64,000 nucleotides of DNA from Azospirillum rugosum (GTDB lineage: Bacteria; Pseudomonadota; Alphaproteobacteria; Azospirillales; Azospirillaceae): positions 186,001-250,000 of the forward strand of contig NZ_JAGINP010000009.1 in the NCBI RefSeq assembly GCF_017876155.1. Reading direction: 5' to 3'. The notes beneath the pieces were generated by a model. It was not told where the DNA came from. It made no database searches and saw only the letters and a program-made list of their open reading frames with translations. Below, one piece after another: positions 19,094-27,284 of the stretch; within the stretch, counting starts at the first letter, position 1; every line of letters starts with the position of its first letter. The position numbers were made by a program, and so were the translations under genes.

Positions 19094-19263
19094 CCAAGCC
19101 CCAAACGACGGACCAAGAGCCCGCCATCGCCCCTCCGCCCGACCGTCAACCCGGCGTCGCACGGGGCGAATTCGCCGTCACCGACAGCTTCTTCGATCCG
19201 CTCCCCAAGGATGAATTGGACGCTTGGCTCGTAAGTGATCATTCCCTCCCCCCGAACGGGTAG
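19090..19263 (+). CDS. Possible 57-residue protein translationally coupled to amn
   Basis: A frame opening with GTG that overlaps the amn stop by four bases (GTGA) and closing with TAG at 19261. The product is hydrophilic and acidic near the end: GEFAVTDSFFDPLPKDELDA, then WLVSDHSLPPNG. The DPLPxDELDAW element resembles the C-termini of some short antitoxins, but no toxin gene is adjacent. It may be a genuine short gene, a remnant, or chance. Confidence 0.35.
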   Translation: MTKPQTTDQEPAIAPPPDRQPGVARGEFAVTDSFFDPLPKDELDAWLVSDHSLPPNG

Positions 19264-19325
19264 GCGCAAAACCGCGCCGACGCTCCATGTTGCGTTGCGA
19301 CGCAACGAGCGGAGCGAATGAGGGA

Positions 19326-20378
19326 ATGAACGTGCGGTGCCTTTGGCGTGCGGTGGGCGTCCTTGCCCTGGGTGTGGCGGCGGGATCGGCGGCGGGTCCG
19401 GCCACCGCGCAGGACGGGACCTCCCAAGAGGGGACGACTCCGCGCTCCGGCCCCAGCATCGGCGCGTGGATCGACAACGACCTGTTCGGCGGCGGGACGG
19501 ACCGCTACTACACCAACGGCTTCCAGTTCTACTACGTCACCGGCGACAAGCCGACCTATGGCAACCTGGACTGGCTGGCCAACCTCGTGCCCTGGATCGA
19601 GCCCGGCGGCGTGCGGCGCTACGGCTTCGCCATCGGCCAGAACATGTACTCGCCGAGCGACATCACCAAGCGCAACCCGGACCCGACCGACCGGCCCTTC
19701 GCCGGCTGGCTCTACGGCCGTCTGTCGGTGATCGCGGAGGCGCCGCGGCAGGTGGACCGCTTCGACCTGGACCTCGGCGTGGTCGGGCCGGCCTCGCTGG
19801 CGGAGCAGACGCAGAAGGCGGTCCACAAGATCGTGCCGGGCGCCCGCAAGCCGGAGGGCTGGGGCTACCAGCTGCACAACGAGCCCGGCCTCATCCTCAG
19901 CTACGAGCATGTCTGGCGCGACGAGCGCCCGAGGACCGTCGGCCCCTTCGAGGTGGACCTCAGCCCGCACGTCGCGGGCAGCGTCGGTAATGTGCTGACC
20001 TTCGCCGGGGCAGGGGCGACGCTGCGGCTGGGCGGCAACATGCCGGCCCCGGTCGGCGCGCTGATCATGCGCCCGTCCATGAGCATCCCCTACCAGGACA
20101 CGACGGAGGCGCGGGCCGGCCGGCCGGAGTTCGCCTGGTACGTCTACGCCAGCGCGGAGGGGCGCGCCATCGCCCGCAACATCTTCCTGGACGGCAACAC
20201 CTTCCGCGACAGCCGGTCGGTGAACAAGAATCCGCTGGTCGCCGCCTTCCAGCTGGGCGTGTCCCTGCGCTACGGCCGCTTCGGCGTCACCTACGCCCAG
20301 AACTTCCTGTCGCCGGAGTTCGAGGGGCAGAAGTCCTACACCAACTACGGCTCCCTGCGCGTCTCCTACCAGTTCTGA
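19326..20378 (+). CDS. LpxR-like outer-membrane lipid A deacylase (DUF2219)
   Basis: 350 residues. A signal peptide is clear (AVGVLALGVAAGSAAGPATAQ, then DGTSQ). The mature protein opens SIGAWIDNDLFGGGTDRYYT, the DUF2219/LpxR signature with Asn-Asp and the YYTNG motif. It ends NYGSLRVSYQF, a C-terminal aromatic typical of outer membrane beta-barrels. Salmonella LpxR removes the 3'-acyloxyacyl chain of lipid A, altering TLR4 recognition. In a plant associate it may tune the outer surface. The ATG at 19326 has GAGGGA just upstream. Catalytic residues beyond the Asn-Asp pair were not verified. Confidence 0.88.
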   Translation: MNVRCLWRAVGVLALGVAAGSAAGPATAQDGTSQEGTTPRSGPSIGAWIDNDLFGGGTDRYYTNGFQFYYVTGDKPTYGNLDWLANLVPWIEPGGVRRYGFAIGQNMYSPSDITKRNPDPTDRPFAGWLYGRLSVIAEAPRQVDRFDLDLGVVGPASLAEQTQKAVHKIVPGARKPEGWGYQLHNEPGLILSYEHVWRDERPRTVGPFEVDLSPHVAGSVGNVLTFAGAGATLRLGGNMPAPVGALIMRPSMSIPYQDTTEARAGRPEFAWYVYASAEGRAIARNIFLDGNTFRDSRSVNKNPLVAAFQLGVSLRYGRFGVTYAQNFLSPEFEGQKSYTNYGSLRVSYQF

Positions 20379-20391
20379 CGTTTCGTGGCGT

Positions 20392-20476
20392 CGTAGGTTG
20401 GGTGGAGCGCAGCGCAACCCAACACTGCCGACATGGCGACGTGTGTCGGGTTGCGCTGCGCTCCACCCGACCTACG
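20392..20476. repeat. Long REP-like palindrome
   Basis: CGTAGGTTGGGTGGAGCGCA at 20392 continues to about 20424 and is mirrored by an inverted arm at 20443-20476 ending CTCCACCCGACCTACG. The arms are over 30 bases with few mismatches and an 18-base loop. It lies between convergent genes. This REP-type sequence is widespread in proteobacterial intergenic regions and could act as a bidirectional terminator. Confidence 0.8.
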
Positions 20477-20487
20477 GGATGCACGCC

Positions 20488-21087
20488 TCACAAAAACGGC
20501 AGCGGGATCCACTGGGTGATGCCGTCGAGCGCCAGCAGGACGCCGACGGCGCCCAGGATGCGGCTGGCGAGCAGGATGAGCGCCATGTCGGTGATCACGA
20601 AGACCGAGGCCAGCACGATGGCGATCTGCAGCAGCGCCTCGGCGAAGTCGAAATAGGGGTCCTGCGCGGCGGCGTGGTCGCGCCGGTGCTCGGCGTCGCG
20701 CGCCTTGGCGATCAGGGACTGGCGGTTGTTGTCCTCCGTCGGGGAGTCGGCGCGGTCGGCGTTCTTGCGGTATTCCGCGATCTTCGCCTCGGCCTTCGAG
20801 CGGATCGCGTCCGGCATCCCGTCGGTCAGCAGCTCCAGCTGGTCGGCGGCAAGGCGCAGGCTGACCTGGCGCTGCGTCTTGGCCTGGTAGTAGGCGAAGG
20901 TGTCCGACGCCTCGATGGCGCTCGCCATCATCTCCTTGCTGGCGTTGGAGCCCATCACGCTGACCACCGACAGGACGGCGGCCAGGACGGAGATGTAGAT
21001 GGCGGTGGAGGTCTTCGAGCCCTTCTCCTTCACGTGCTCGCGCTCCACGGCCTCGTCGATCATGTCCTTGACTTCGGTCGCTTCCAT
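20488..21087 (-). CDS. DUF4337 domain membrane protein
   Basis: 199 residues from ATG 21087. One membrane helix near 26-46 (STAIYISVLAAVLSVVSVMG) is followed by a charged helical region rich in Asp/Lys/Arg, then two further helices (LLQIAIVLASVFVITDMALI and ILGAVGVLLALDGIT). This is the DUF4337 layout, function unknown. The starting MEATEVKDMIDEAVEREH is amphipathic and probably cytoplasmic. It reads convergently with the LpxR-like gene across a palindrome. Confidence 0.85.
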   Translation of the reverse strand: MEATEVKDMIDEAVEREHVKEKGSKTSTAIYISVLAAVLSVVSVMGSNASKEMMASAIEASDTFAYYQAKTQRQVSLRLAADQLELLTDGMPDAIRSKAEAKIAEYRKNADRADSPTEDNNRQSLIAKARDAEHRRDHAAAQDPYFDFAEALLQIAIVLASVFVITDMALILLASRILGAVGVLLALDGITQWIPLPFL

Positions 21088-21260
21088 GGGTGTGACGCCC
21101 CCTGCCTTTCTCGCCTTATGCGGGATGACCAAAGTGGTAGTCGCTCTCCGCAAGAAAGGAAAGGGATCTGCGTGCGAGAACGGATGGCCCGCCGAGGGGG
21201 GAGGTCCCCACCCACCGCTTCCCCCTTTATCCGCGCCGCGGATCGGTCTATGTCAGGACC

Positions 21261-21851
21261 ATGAACCAGTACGCCCGACTGCTGATCGAAGCCGGCCCGC
21301 TGGCCGCCTTCTTCATCGCCAACTCCCAGGCCGGCATCATGGCCGGGACGGGGGTCTTCATGGTCGCCACCACGCTGGCGGTCCTGATCTCCTGGCACTT
21401 CGAGCGGAAGGTGCCGATCATGCCGGTGGTCGGCGCGGGCTTCGTCCTGCTGTTCGGCGGGCTGACGCTGTGGCTGCAGGACGACCTGTTCATCAAGATC
21501 AAGCCGACCCTGGTCAACCTGCTGTTCGCCGCCGTGCTGTTCGCGGCGCACCTGACCCGGCGCAACGTGCTGAAGCACATCCTGGGCACGGTCCTGACCC
21601 TGGACGACGCGGGCTGGCGCACGCTGGCCATCCGCTGGGCGTGGTTCTTCCTGCTGCTGGCCGCCCTGAACGAGGCGGTGTGGCGCACCATGACCACCGA
21701 CGCTTGGGTGAACTTCAAGGTGTTCGGCATCATGCCGCTGACGCTTCTGTTCAGCGCGCTGCAGGCCCCGCTGATCCTGCGCCACCAAGTGCCGGACGCC
21801 GCCGCAACACCCGGGGCCGACAAGTCCGCCGAGAAGACCTCGGCCTCCTAG
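21261..21851 (+). CDS. yciB: Inner membrane-spanning protein YciB (septation protein A family)
   Basis: 196 residues with five or six membrane helices. Motifs include LLIEAGPLAAFFIANSQAGI and the conserved KPTLVNLLFAAVLF and LNEAVWRTMTTDAWVNFKVF. YciB contributes to envelope integrity and elongation/division in E. coli; in other bacteria it is called IspA or septation protein A. The C-terminal 20 residues are polar. Close relatives often sit directly after ftsY. It is followed 54 bp later by puuE. Confidence 0.93.
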   Translation: MNQYARLLIEAGPLAAFFIANSQAGIMAGTGVFMVATTLAVLISWHFERKVPIMPVVGAGFVLLFGGLTLWLQDDLFIKIKPTLVNLLFAAVLFAAHLTRRNVLKHILGTVLTLDDAGWRTLAIRWAWFFLLLAALNEAVWRTMTTDAWVNFKVFGIMPLTLLFSALQAPLILRHQVPDAAATPGADKSAEKTSAS

Positions 21852-21905
21852 ACAACGATCCCGCCCTTCCACCGTCCATCTCTGGCCCGCCATCGGAGTC
21901 CCCGC

Positions 21906-22823
21906 ATGACCGAACGCTACCCGCGCGACCTGATCGGCTACGGTTCCCGGCCGCCCCACGCCAACTGGCCGGGCGGTGCGCGGGTGGCGGTGCAGTTCGT
22001 CATCAACTACGAGGAAGGCGGCGAGAACTGCGTCCTGCACGGCGACGCCGCGTCGGAGGCCTTCCTGTCGGAGATCGTCGGCGCCCAGCCCATCGCGGGC
22101 ATGCGGCACATGAACATGGAGTCGATCTACGAATACGGCGCCCGCGCCGGCTTCTGGCGGCTGCACCGGATGTTCACCGAGCGGACCATGCCCGTCACCG
22201 TCTACGGCGTCGCCATGGCGCTGGAACGCAACCCGGACGCCGTCCGCGCCATGCTGGACGCGGGATGGGAGATCGCCACCCACGGCTACCGCTGGATCGA
22301 CTACCAGCACCTGCCGGAGGAGGTGGAGCGGGAGCACATGCACCGCGCCATCGACATCCACACGCGCGTCACCGGCTCCCGCCCGCTCGGCTGGTATCTG
22401 GGGCGGTGCAGCCCGAACACCTGGCGGCTGGTGTCGGAGGAAGGCGGATTCGTCTACAACGCCGACAGCTACGCCGACGACCTGCCCTATTGGGACGACC
22501 AGTTCGGCCGGCCGCAGCTGATCGTGCCCTACACCCTCGACGCCAACGACATGCGCTTCGCGACGAACCAGGGCTTCAACAGCGGCGACCAGTTCTACGC
22601 CTACCTGAAGGACAGCTTCGACGTGCTGTACGCCGAGGGCGCCGACCAGCCGAAGATGATGTCGGTCGGGCTGCACTGCCGACTGGTCGGACGGCCGGGG
22701 CGCGCGGCGGCGCTGGCCCGGTTCCTGGATTACATCCGCGGGCACGACCGGGTGTGGATCGCCACCCGCCTGGACATCGCCCGGCACTGGATGGCCGAAC
22801 ATCCTTACCGGAAATCGGCCTGA
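21906..22823 (+). CDS. puuE: Allantoinase PuuE (polysaccharide deacetylase fold)
   Basis: 305 residues. PuuE hydrolyses the allantoin ring in purine degradation without the metal-dependent amidohydrolase fold used by AllB. The family signature is strong: YPRDLIGYGSRPPHANWPGG, then VNYEEGGEN (here INYEEGGEN), and ATHGYRWIDYQ. GWYLGRCSPNTWRLV and GQFYAYLKDSFDVLY regions follow. No other ureide genes (hpxO, uraD, allA) lie in the window. Length matches known PuuE. Confidence 0.94.
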   Translation: MTERYPRDLIGYGSRPPHANWPGGARVAVQFVINYEEGGENCVLHGDAASEAFLSEIVGAQPIAGMRHMNMESIYEYGARAGFWRLHRMFTERTMPVTVYGVAMALERNPDAVRAMLDAGWEIATHGYRWIDYQHLPEEVEREHMHRAIDIHTRVTGSRPLGWYLGRCSPNTWRLVSEEGGFVYNADSYADDLPYWDDQFGRPQLIVPYTLDANDMRFATNQGFNSGDQFYAYLKDSFDVLYAEGADQPKMMSVGLHCRLVGRPGRAAALARFLDYIRGHDRVWIATRLDIARHWMAEHPYRKSA

Positions 22824-22988
22824 TCGGAGCCGAAACAGCGCAAAGCCACAACTTTCTCACGCCACGGTGTCGCAGGACCGTTTGAACGAACACCGAAATA
22901 CAGTAGAAGGGCTACAACCCGCGTCGTAGCCCGTTCGGGCCGCGACGTTCGGCCGTTGAAATGAAATTGCAGGGGTGCGGGCTGCGCC

Positions 22989-24065
22989 GTGACGTTCAAG
23001 GACGAAATGAAGGCCGCCGGCAAGAAGGCGGGCGACGCCGCGCCGGCCCCGCAATCGGCCGCCCAGCCGGCCACCCAGGCGGACAGCAATGACATCGCCA
23101 AGCTTCTGCGCGTCCTCAACGAAGACTTGAGGGCCGACCCGGCCGACGACGTCGCCGTCCTGGAGGACGAGGCCGACGCGAAGGCGGAGCGGCATCTGCC
23201 GGTCGGCAAGATCGCCGCGGCGCTGGTCGCCGCCGCCGGCATCGGCGCCGCCATCGTCATCTTCGACCAGGGCGCCGACGCCCCACCGCCCGCGCCGCCG
23301 CCCCTGATCGCGGCCGCGCCCTCCACCACAGCCCCCGGCGGCGCCTCGCCCGCGCTGACGCGCACCCCCGCGGCACAACCCGAACCGCTGATCGCCCGCG
23401 CCCCCGTTTCCACGGCGCCGGCCACCCCGGCCCCGGCCGCCGCTCCGCTCGTCGCCCCGGCACCGCCCACGGTCGCCCTGCCCCAGACGCCGCTCCCGGC
23501 CCTGAAGACGCCGGAGCCCCCGCAGGCCGCCGCCCCGGTCGAACCGCCGACGGCGACCATCGCGCCCGTTGCGGCGCCCCTTGCGGCGCCCGCCGCTCCG
23601 GAGCCCGCGAGGGCCGCGACACCGCTGCCCGCTCCGGCGGAGGAGCCGGCAAAGCCGGTCCCGGCCGCCAAGCCGGCCGAAACCGCCGAACTCCAGGCCA
23701 TGCTGGCCCCCAAGACGCCGGCCCGTGCGCCCGCCAAGCCGTCCGCGTCGGCGCCGCCCCCCGCCGCACCGCCGCAGGCTCCCAAGCCGGTCGTGCTGAC
23801 GCCGCCGGCCGTTCCCTCCGTTCCGGACGGGCACTTCGCGGTGCAGGTCGGCACCTTCCAGATCGCGGACAACGCCGACGCCCTGCTGCGCCGGCTGCGC
23901 GACAGCGGCTACACCGCCCAGGTGGTGGACTGGACCGACGCGGAGCAGCGGTCCTGGCACGCGGTGCGCGTCGGCGGCTACGCCGACCGGGCAACGGCAA
24001 AGCGTGCCGCCGATTCGCTCAAGGCAAGGATGGGACTTCCGGCCCTGGTGGTCGGGACGCGCTGA
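22989..24065 (+). CDS. SPOR-domain cell-envelope protein
   Basis: 358 residues starting at GTG 22989 (ATG at 23007 is an alternative with AAGGA upstream). A short cytoplasmic region precedes one membrane helix near 77-94 (AAALVAAAGIGAAIVIF). A Pro/Ala-rich spacer of about 180 residues follows. The last 80 residues are a SPOR domain: HFAVQVGTFQIADNADALLR, then the VRVGGYADRATAKRAADSL. SPOR domains bind denuded glycan strands of septal peptidoglycan. The layout suggests a divisome or envelope protein of the DedD/FtsN type. Confidence 0.85.
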   Translation: MTFKDEMKAAGKKAGDAAPAPQSAAQPATQADSNDIAKLLRVLNEDLRADPADDVAVLEDEADAKAERHLPVGKIAAALVAAAGIGAAIVIFDQGADAPPPAPPPLIAAAPSTTAPGGASPALTRTPAAQPEPLIARAPVSTAPATPAPAAAPLVAPAPPTVALPQTPLPALKTPEPPQAAAPVEPPTATIAPVAAPLAAPAAPEPARAATPLPAPAEEPAKPVPAAKPAETAELQAMLAPKTPARAPAKPSASAPPPAAPPQAPKPVVLTPPAVPSVPDGHFAVQVGTFQIADNADALLRRLRDSGYTAQVVDWTDAEQRSWHAVRVGGYADRATAKRAADSLKARMGLPALVVGTR

Positions 24066-24140
24066 AGACGCCGCGGAGTGGTTCCGCGCCTGCGACAAAC
24101 TGTCTCTTCCCCGTTATTTCCGCTTCTTTCTCAATGACCG

Positions 24141-24178
24141 GCCCGTCCGCAATTTCGGTATTGCGGGCGGGCTTCGTC
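24141..24178 (+). terminator. Rho-independent terminator
   Basis: GCCCGTCCGCAAT at 24141 pairs with ATTGCGGGCGGGC at 24160 (one G-T wobble), loop TTCGGT, followed by TTCGTCTT. It ends the SPOR gene transcript. Confidence 0.85.
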
Positions 24179-24301
24179 TTGATCTGCCGTTATCCTTGCC
24201 GCTAACATGGTTTTGATCGGGCACGCTTAGCAAAAAGCAAACAAAGCGCGACAACGAACAAAACCGGCGCAACAGACCGGTGAATCGGAGGAAGCCCTGT
24301 T

Positions 24302-24682
24302 ATGAAGCCGACCATCCTGGTCGCCGACGATGAGCCCAGCATCGTCCTGTCCCTTCAGGTCCTGTTGCAGAAGGCGGGCTTCGACGTCCGCATCGCCCGC
24401 AACGGGGAGGAGGCGCTCCAGTCCGTGGAGGCCAGCCCGCCCGACCTGATCCTGCTGGACGCGATGATGCCCAAGCGCGACGGCTTCGACGTCTGCCAGT
24501 CGCTGCGCGCCAACCCGGCCCACCGGAACCTTCCGATCATCATGCTGACGGCCAAGAGCCGCGACGTGGAGCGGCAGAAAGGTATGGCGCTGGGCGCCAC
24601 CGACTACGTCACCAAGCCCTTCTCGACCCGCGACCTCGTCGCCACGGTCCGCAAGTACCTGGAACCGGAGGCCGCGCCGTGA
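24302..24682 (+). CDS. CheY-like single-domain response regulator
   Basis: 126 residues, receiver domain only. Acidic pocket Asp9/Asp10 (VADDEPS), phosphoacceptor Asp53 (LILLDAMMPKRDG), Thr83 and Lys105 (DYVTKPFS) are intact. No output domain, so it should act by protein contact. It has GGAGGA upstream, and its stop overlaps the next start (GTGA), so the two are translationally coupled. The likely phosphodonor is the symporter-kinase encoded two genes downstream. Confidence 0.93.
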   Translation: MKPTILVADDEPSIVLSLQVLLQKAGFDVRIARNGEEALQSVEASPPDLILLDAMMPKRDGFDVCQSLRANPAHRNLPIIMLTAKSRDVERQKGMALGATDYVTKPFSTRDLVATVRKYLEPEAAP

Positions 24683-26871
24683 CGGTCCCGGCGGAGAGCG
24701 CGCAGGCGGTTCCGGCGTCCGCGCAGAGCGCGTCGCCACCTCGCCGGATCATCCCGCTGGCCTTCCGCGCCGTCGGTTTCGGCCTGCCGCTGTTGTCGAT
24801 CGGCGCCGCGGTGGCCCTGCACAACGCCGGGTCCGAGGACCCCTTCGTCACCTACGCCGTCGTGATGACCGCCGCGGTGACGGCGGGCGTCTGGGGCCTG
24901 TGGTGGGCGGTCGACCGCCACCTGCTCCGCGCGTCGGAAACGCTGAGCCGCGAGGCCGGGCTGATCGCGCACGGCTCTGCGGACGGCCGGATGGGTGCCC
25001 GCGTGCCGCTGGCCCGCTACGGCGACCTCGTCCCCATGGCCCGGGCGATCAACGACCTGTCGGACAAGCTCGCCGCCGCCCGCCGCGATACCGCCCGCGC
25101 CGTCGCCGAATCGACCGCCAAGGCGGAGGAGCAGAAGACCCGGCTGGCCGCCGTGCTGCGCGACCTGCACGAGGGCGTGCTGGTCTGCAACCTGAAGCAC
25201 CAGATCCTGCTGTACAACCAGACAGCCCTGGACATCCTGCACCTGACCGGCGACTTGGGGCTCGGCCGCTCGCTGCTGCATTTTGTGGTGGCGGAGCCGG
25301 TGACCCACACGCTGGAGCGGCTGACCCTGCGCGTCCGCGAAGGGCGCCACGTCAACCACGAGCACGGCACCACGGCCCAGTTCGTCGGCGCCACCACGGA
25401 TGGCCGCATCCTGCTGGCCGGCCGCATGAGCGCGATCCTGCAGGAGGCGCCGGAGGGCTCCGACGCGTTGCCCTCCATCACCGGTTATGTGATCACCCTG
25501 TCCGACGCCACCAGCGACTTGGCGGCGCTCGGCCAGCGCGACGCGCTGCTGCGCGAGGCGACGGAAGGCTTCTGCGCGCCCATCGCCAACCTGCGCGCCG
25601 TGCTGGAAACGCTGGAGGACACGCCGGAGCTGGGACCGGAGGAGCGCGCCGCCTTCCAGGCCGCGCTGATGGAGTCCTCCAACACGCTGTCGGAACGGCT
25701 GGCCCACGTCACCGCGGAATACCGCACCGTCGTCACCGGCTCCTGGCCGATGAGCGACATCCACTCCAACAACCTGATCAACCTGATCCGCCACCGGGTC
25801 GGTCCGGAGGCGCAGTACGGGGTGACGCTGACCGGCCTGCCGCAGTGGGTGCACGGCGACAGCTACAGCCTCGTCATCCTGTTCGGCTACCTGATCGAGT
25901 ATGTCCACGCGCTGACCGCCGTCGCCGCCTACGACCTGTCGGTGGAGCCGGAGGGCCAGTGGATCTATCTGGACATCAGCTGGCAGGGGCCGGCGGTGCC
26001 CAGCGGCATCGTGGACAGCTGGCTCGACCACCCGCTGCCGGACGCACTGGGCGGCCTGACCGTCGGCGACGTGCTCCAGCACCACAAGAGCACGATGTGG
26101 AGCGAGCCGGTGAAGGGCCAGGAGGGCCGGTCGCGCCTGCGCGTGCCGCTGCCCCCGGCGCTGAAGCCGCCGTCGGCGCACACCACGGCGCGCAGCTCCT
26201 CGCGGCCGGAGTTCTTCGACTTCAACCTGCTGCACCAGCCGCTGGCGACCAGCGAGCTTGGCCGCACGCCGCTCGACCAGCTCCACTACGTGGTGTTCGA
26301 CACCGAAACGACCGGCCTGTCGCCGAGCACCGGCGACGAGATCATCCAGATCGCCGCCGTGCGCATCGTCGGCGGCCGCATCCTGACCGGCGAGACCTTC
26401 AACGCGCTGGTCAACCCGAAGCGCTCCATCCCGCCGGAATCGATCCCCTTCCACGGCATCACCGACGCCATGGTCACCGACAAGCCGACCATCGACAAGG
26501 TGCTGCCGCAGTTCCGCAGCTTCGTCTCCGGCGCGGTGATGATCGCGCACAACGCCGCCTTCGACCTGAAATTCCTGAAGATGAAGGAACAGGCGGCGGG
26601 GGTCCGGTTCGACAGCCCGGTGCTGGACACCATGCTTCTGTCGCGCATGCTGCTGGGCGAGGGCGGCGACCACACGCTGGACGGCATCGCGGAGCGGCTG
26701 GGGATCGAGGTGGTGGACCGCCACACGGCGCTGGGCGACAGCCTCGTCACCGCGGCGGTCTTCCTGCGCATGGTGGAGATGCTGAAGGAGCGCGGCGCCC
26801 ACACGCTCGACGACGCCATCCGCGGCGCCAACATGATCGTGGAGCTGGCGGCGCGGGAGCGCGCCTTTTGA
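24679..26871 (+). CDS. Membrane pseudo-kinase fused to DnaQ-type 3'-5' exonuclease
   Basis: 730 residues. Two membrane helices lie near 28-46 and 55-75, then a HAMP-like and coiled region, and a PAS domain about 155-260. A DHp-like helix follows (ATEGFCAPIANLRAVLETLE) in which the phosphoacceptor histidine is missing. The ATPase-like region (about 385-500) has no clear N or G boxes. From about 535 a DEDD exonuclease domain is complete: VFDTETTGLS (Asp541, Glu543), MIAHNAAFDLKFL, and RHTALGDSLVT for ExoIII (DEDDh type). It is annotated in relatives as polymerase III epsilon subunit, but it is not the replicative one. The sensory part may control nuclease activity at the membrane. Confidence 0.88.
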   Translation: MTVPAESAQAVPASAQSASPPRRIIPLAFRAVGFGLPLLSIGAAVALHNAGSEDPFVTYAVVMTAAVTAGVWGLWWAVDRHLLRASETLSREAGLIAHGSADGRMGARVPLARYGDLVPMARAINDLSDKLAAARRDTARAVAESTAKAEEQKTRLAAVLRDLHEGVLVCNLKHQILLYNQTALDILHLTGDLGLGRSLLHFVVAEPVTHTLERLTLRVREGRHVNHEHGTTAQFVGATTDGRILLAGRMSAILQEAPEGSDALPSITGYVITLSDATSDLAALGQRDALLREATEGFCAPIANLRAVLETLEDTPELGPEERAAFQAALMESSNTLSERLAHVTAEYRTVVTGSWPMSDIHSNNLINLIRHRVGPEAQYGVTLTGLPQWVHGDSYSLVILFGYLIEYVHALTAVAAYDLSVEPEGQWIYLDISWQGPAVPSGIVDSWLDHPLPDALGGLTVGDVLQHHKSTMWSEPVKGQEGRSRLRVPLPPALKPPSAHTTARSSSRPEFFDFNLLHQPLATSELGRTPLDQLHYVVFDTETTGLSPSTGDEIIQIAAVRIVGGRILTGETFNALVNPKRSIPPESIPFHGITDAMVTDKPTIDKVLPQFRSFVSGAVMIAHNAAFDLKFLKMKEQAAGVRFDSPVLDTMLLSRMLLGEGGDHTLDGIAERLGIEVVDRHTALGDSLVTAAVFLRMVEMLKERGAHTLDDAIRGANMIVELAARERAF

Positions 26872-27104
26872 GCCGCGCGGCCGACACGCCGCCTTCCCCG
26901 CCGCCCCCCGCGAAAGCGGGCACCGACCGCCTGATCGCCCTGTTCCTGTTCGCGCTGGTCGCCTTCAACCCGCCGCTGCTGCGCGTCTTCGGTGCTGGCG
27001 ACACGCTGTTCGGGCTTCCGCTGCTGTACGTGTATGTGCTGGGCGTCTGGGCCGCGGTGATCGCGCTGTCGGCACGTCTGCTGGAACGCGGGGGGCGGGG
27101 GTGA
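26868..27104 (+). CDS. Small two-helix membrane protein upstream of symporter-kinase
   Basis: 78 residues starting at TTG, overlapping the preceding stop by four bases (TTGA). Two hydrophobic helices: LIALFLFALVAFNPPLLRVF and FGLPLLYVYVLGVWAAVIAL. The size, topology and position just ahead of a sodium/solute symporter gene recall the short DUF485/DUF4212 partner proteins of acetate-type symporters, though the sequence was not matched to either. A GC-rich repeat separates it from the next gene. Confidence 0.65.
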   Translation: MSRAADTPPSPPPPAKAGTDRLIALFLFALVAFNPPLLRVFGAGDTLFGLPLLYVYVLGVWAAVIALSARLLERGGRG

Positions 27105-27128
27105 TGGCGATGTGGGACGTGGTTGCGC

Positions 27129-27221
27129 TGGGCCCCCCTCCCGACCTCCCCCCACCTGCGGCGGGGGGAGGAGAGATTCCCTCCCCCGTCGAAGATGGGG
27201 GAGGGTTAGGGTGGGGGCCCA
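27129..27221. repeat. Dispersed GC-rich palindromic repeat, family A copy 1
   Basis: Begins TGGGCCCCCCTCCC and ends GTGGGGGCCCA, with internal CTCCCC/GGGGAG hairpins and the motif GGGGGAGGGTTAGG. A second copy with the same GGGGGAGGGTTAGG core and mirrored ends lies at 54816-54920. It is noncoding and probably forms strong secondary structure in the transcript between the two membrane genes. Confidence 0.75.
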
Positions 27222-27284
27222 ACGCGAAGACTTTGTGGGGGCCCCACTCAACCACTCCCCACCCCACCCCCCGGGCCTAAGCCT

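Noticed and set aside
26299-26871. Replicative DNA polymerase III epsilon subunit
   Set aside because: The domain is attached to a membrane sensor module and lacks the polymerase-binding tail; the genome's replicative dnaQ must be elsewhere.
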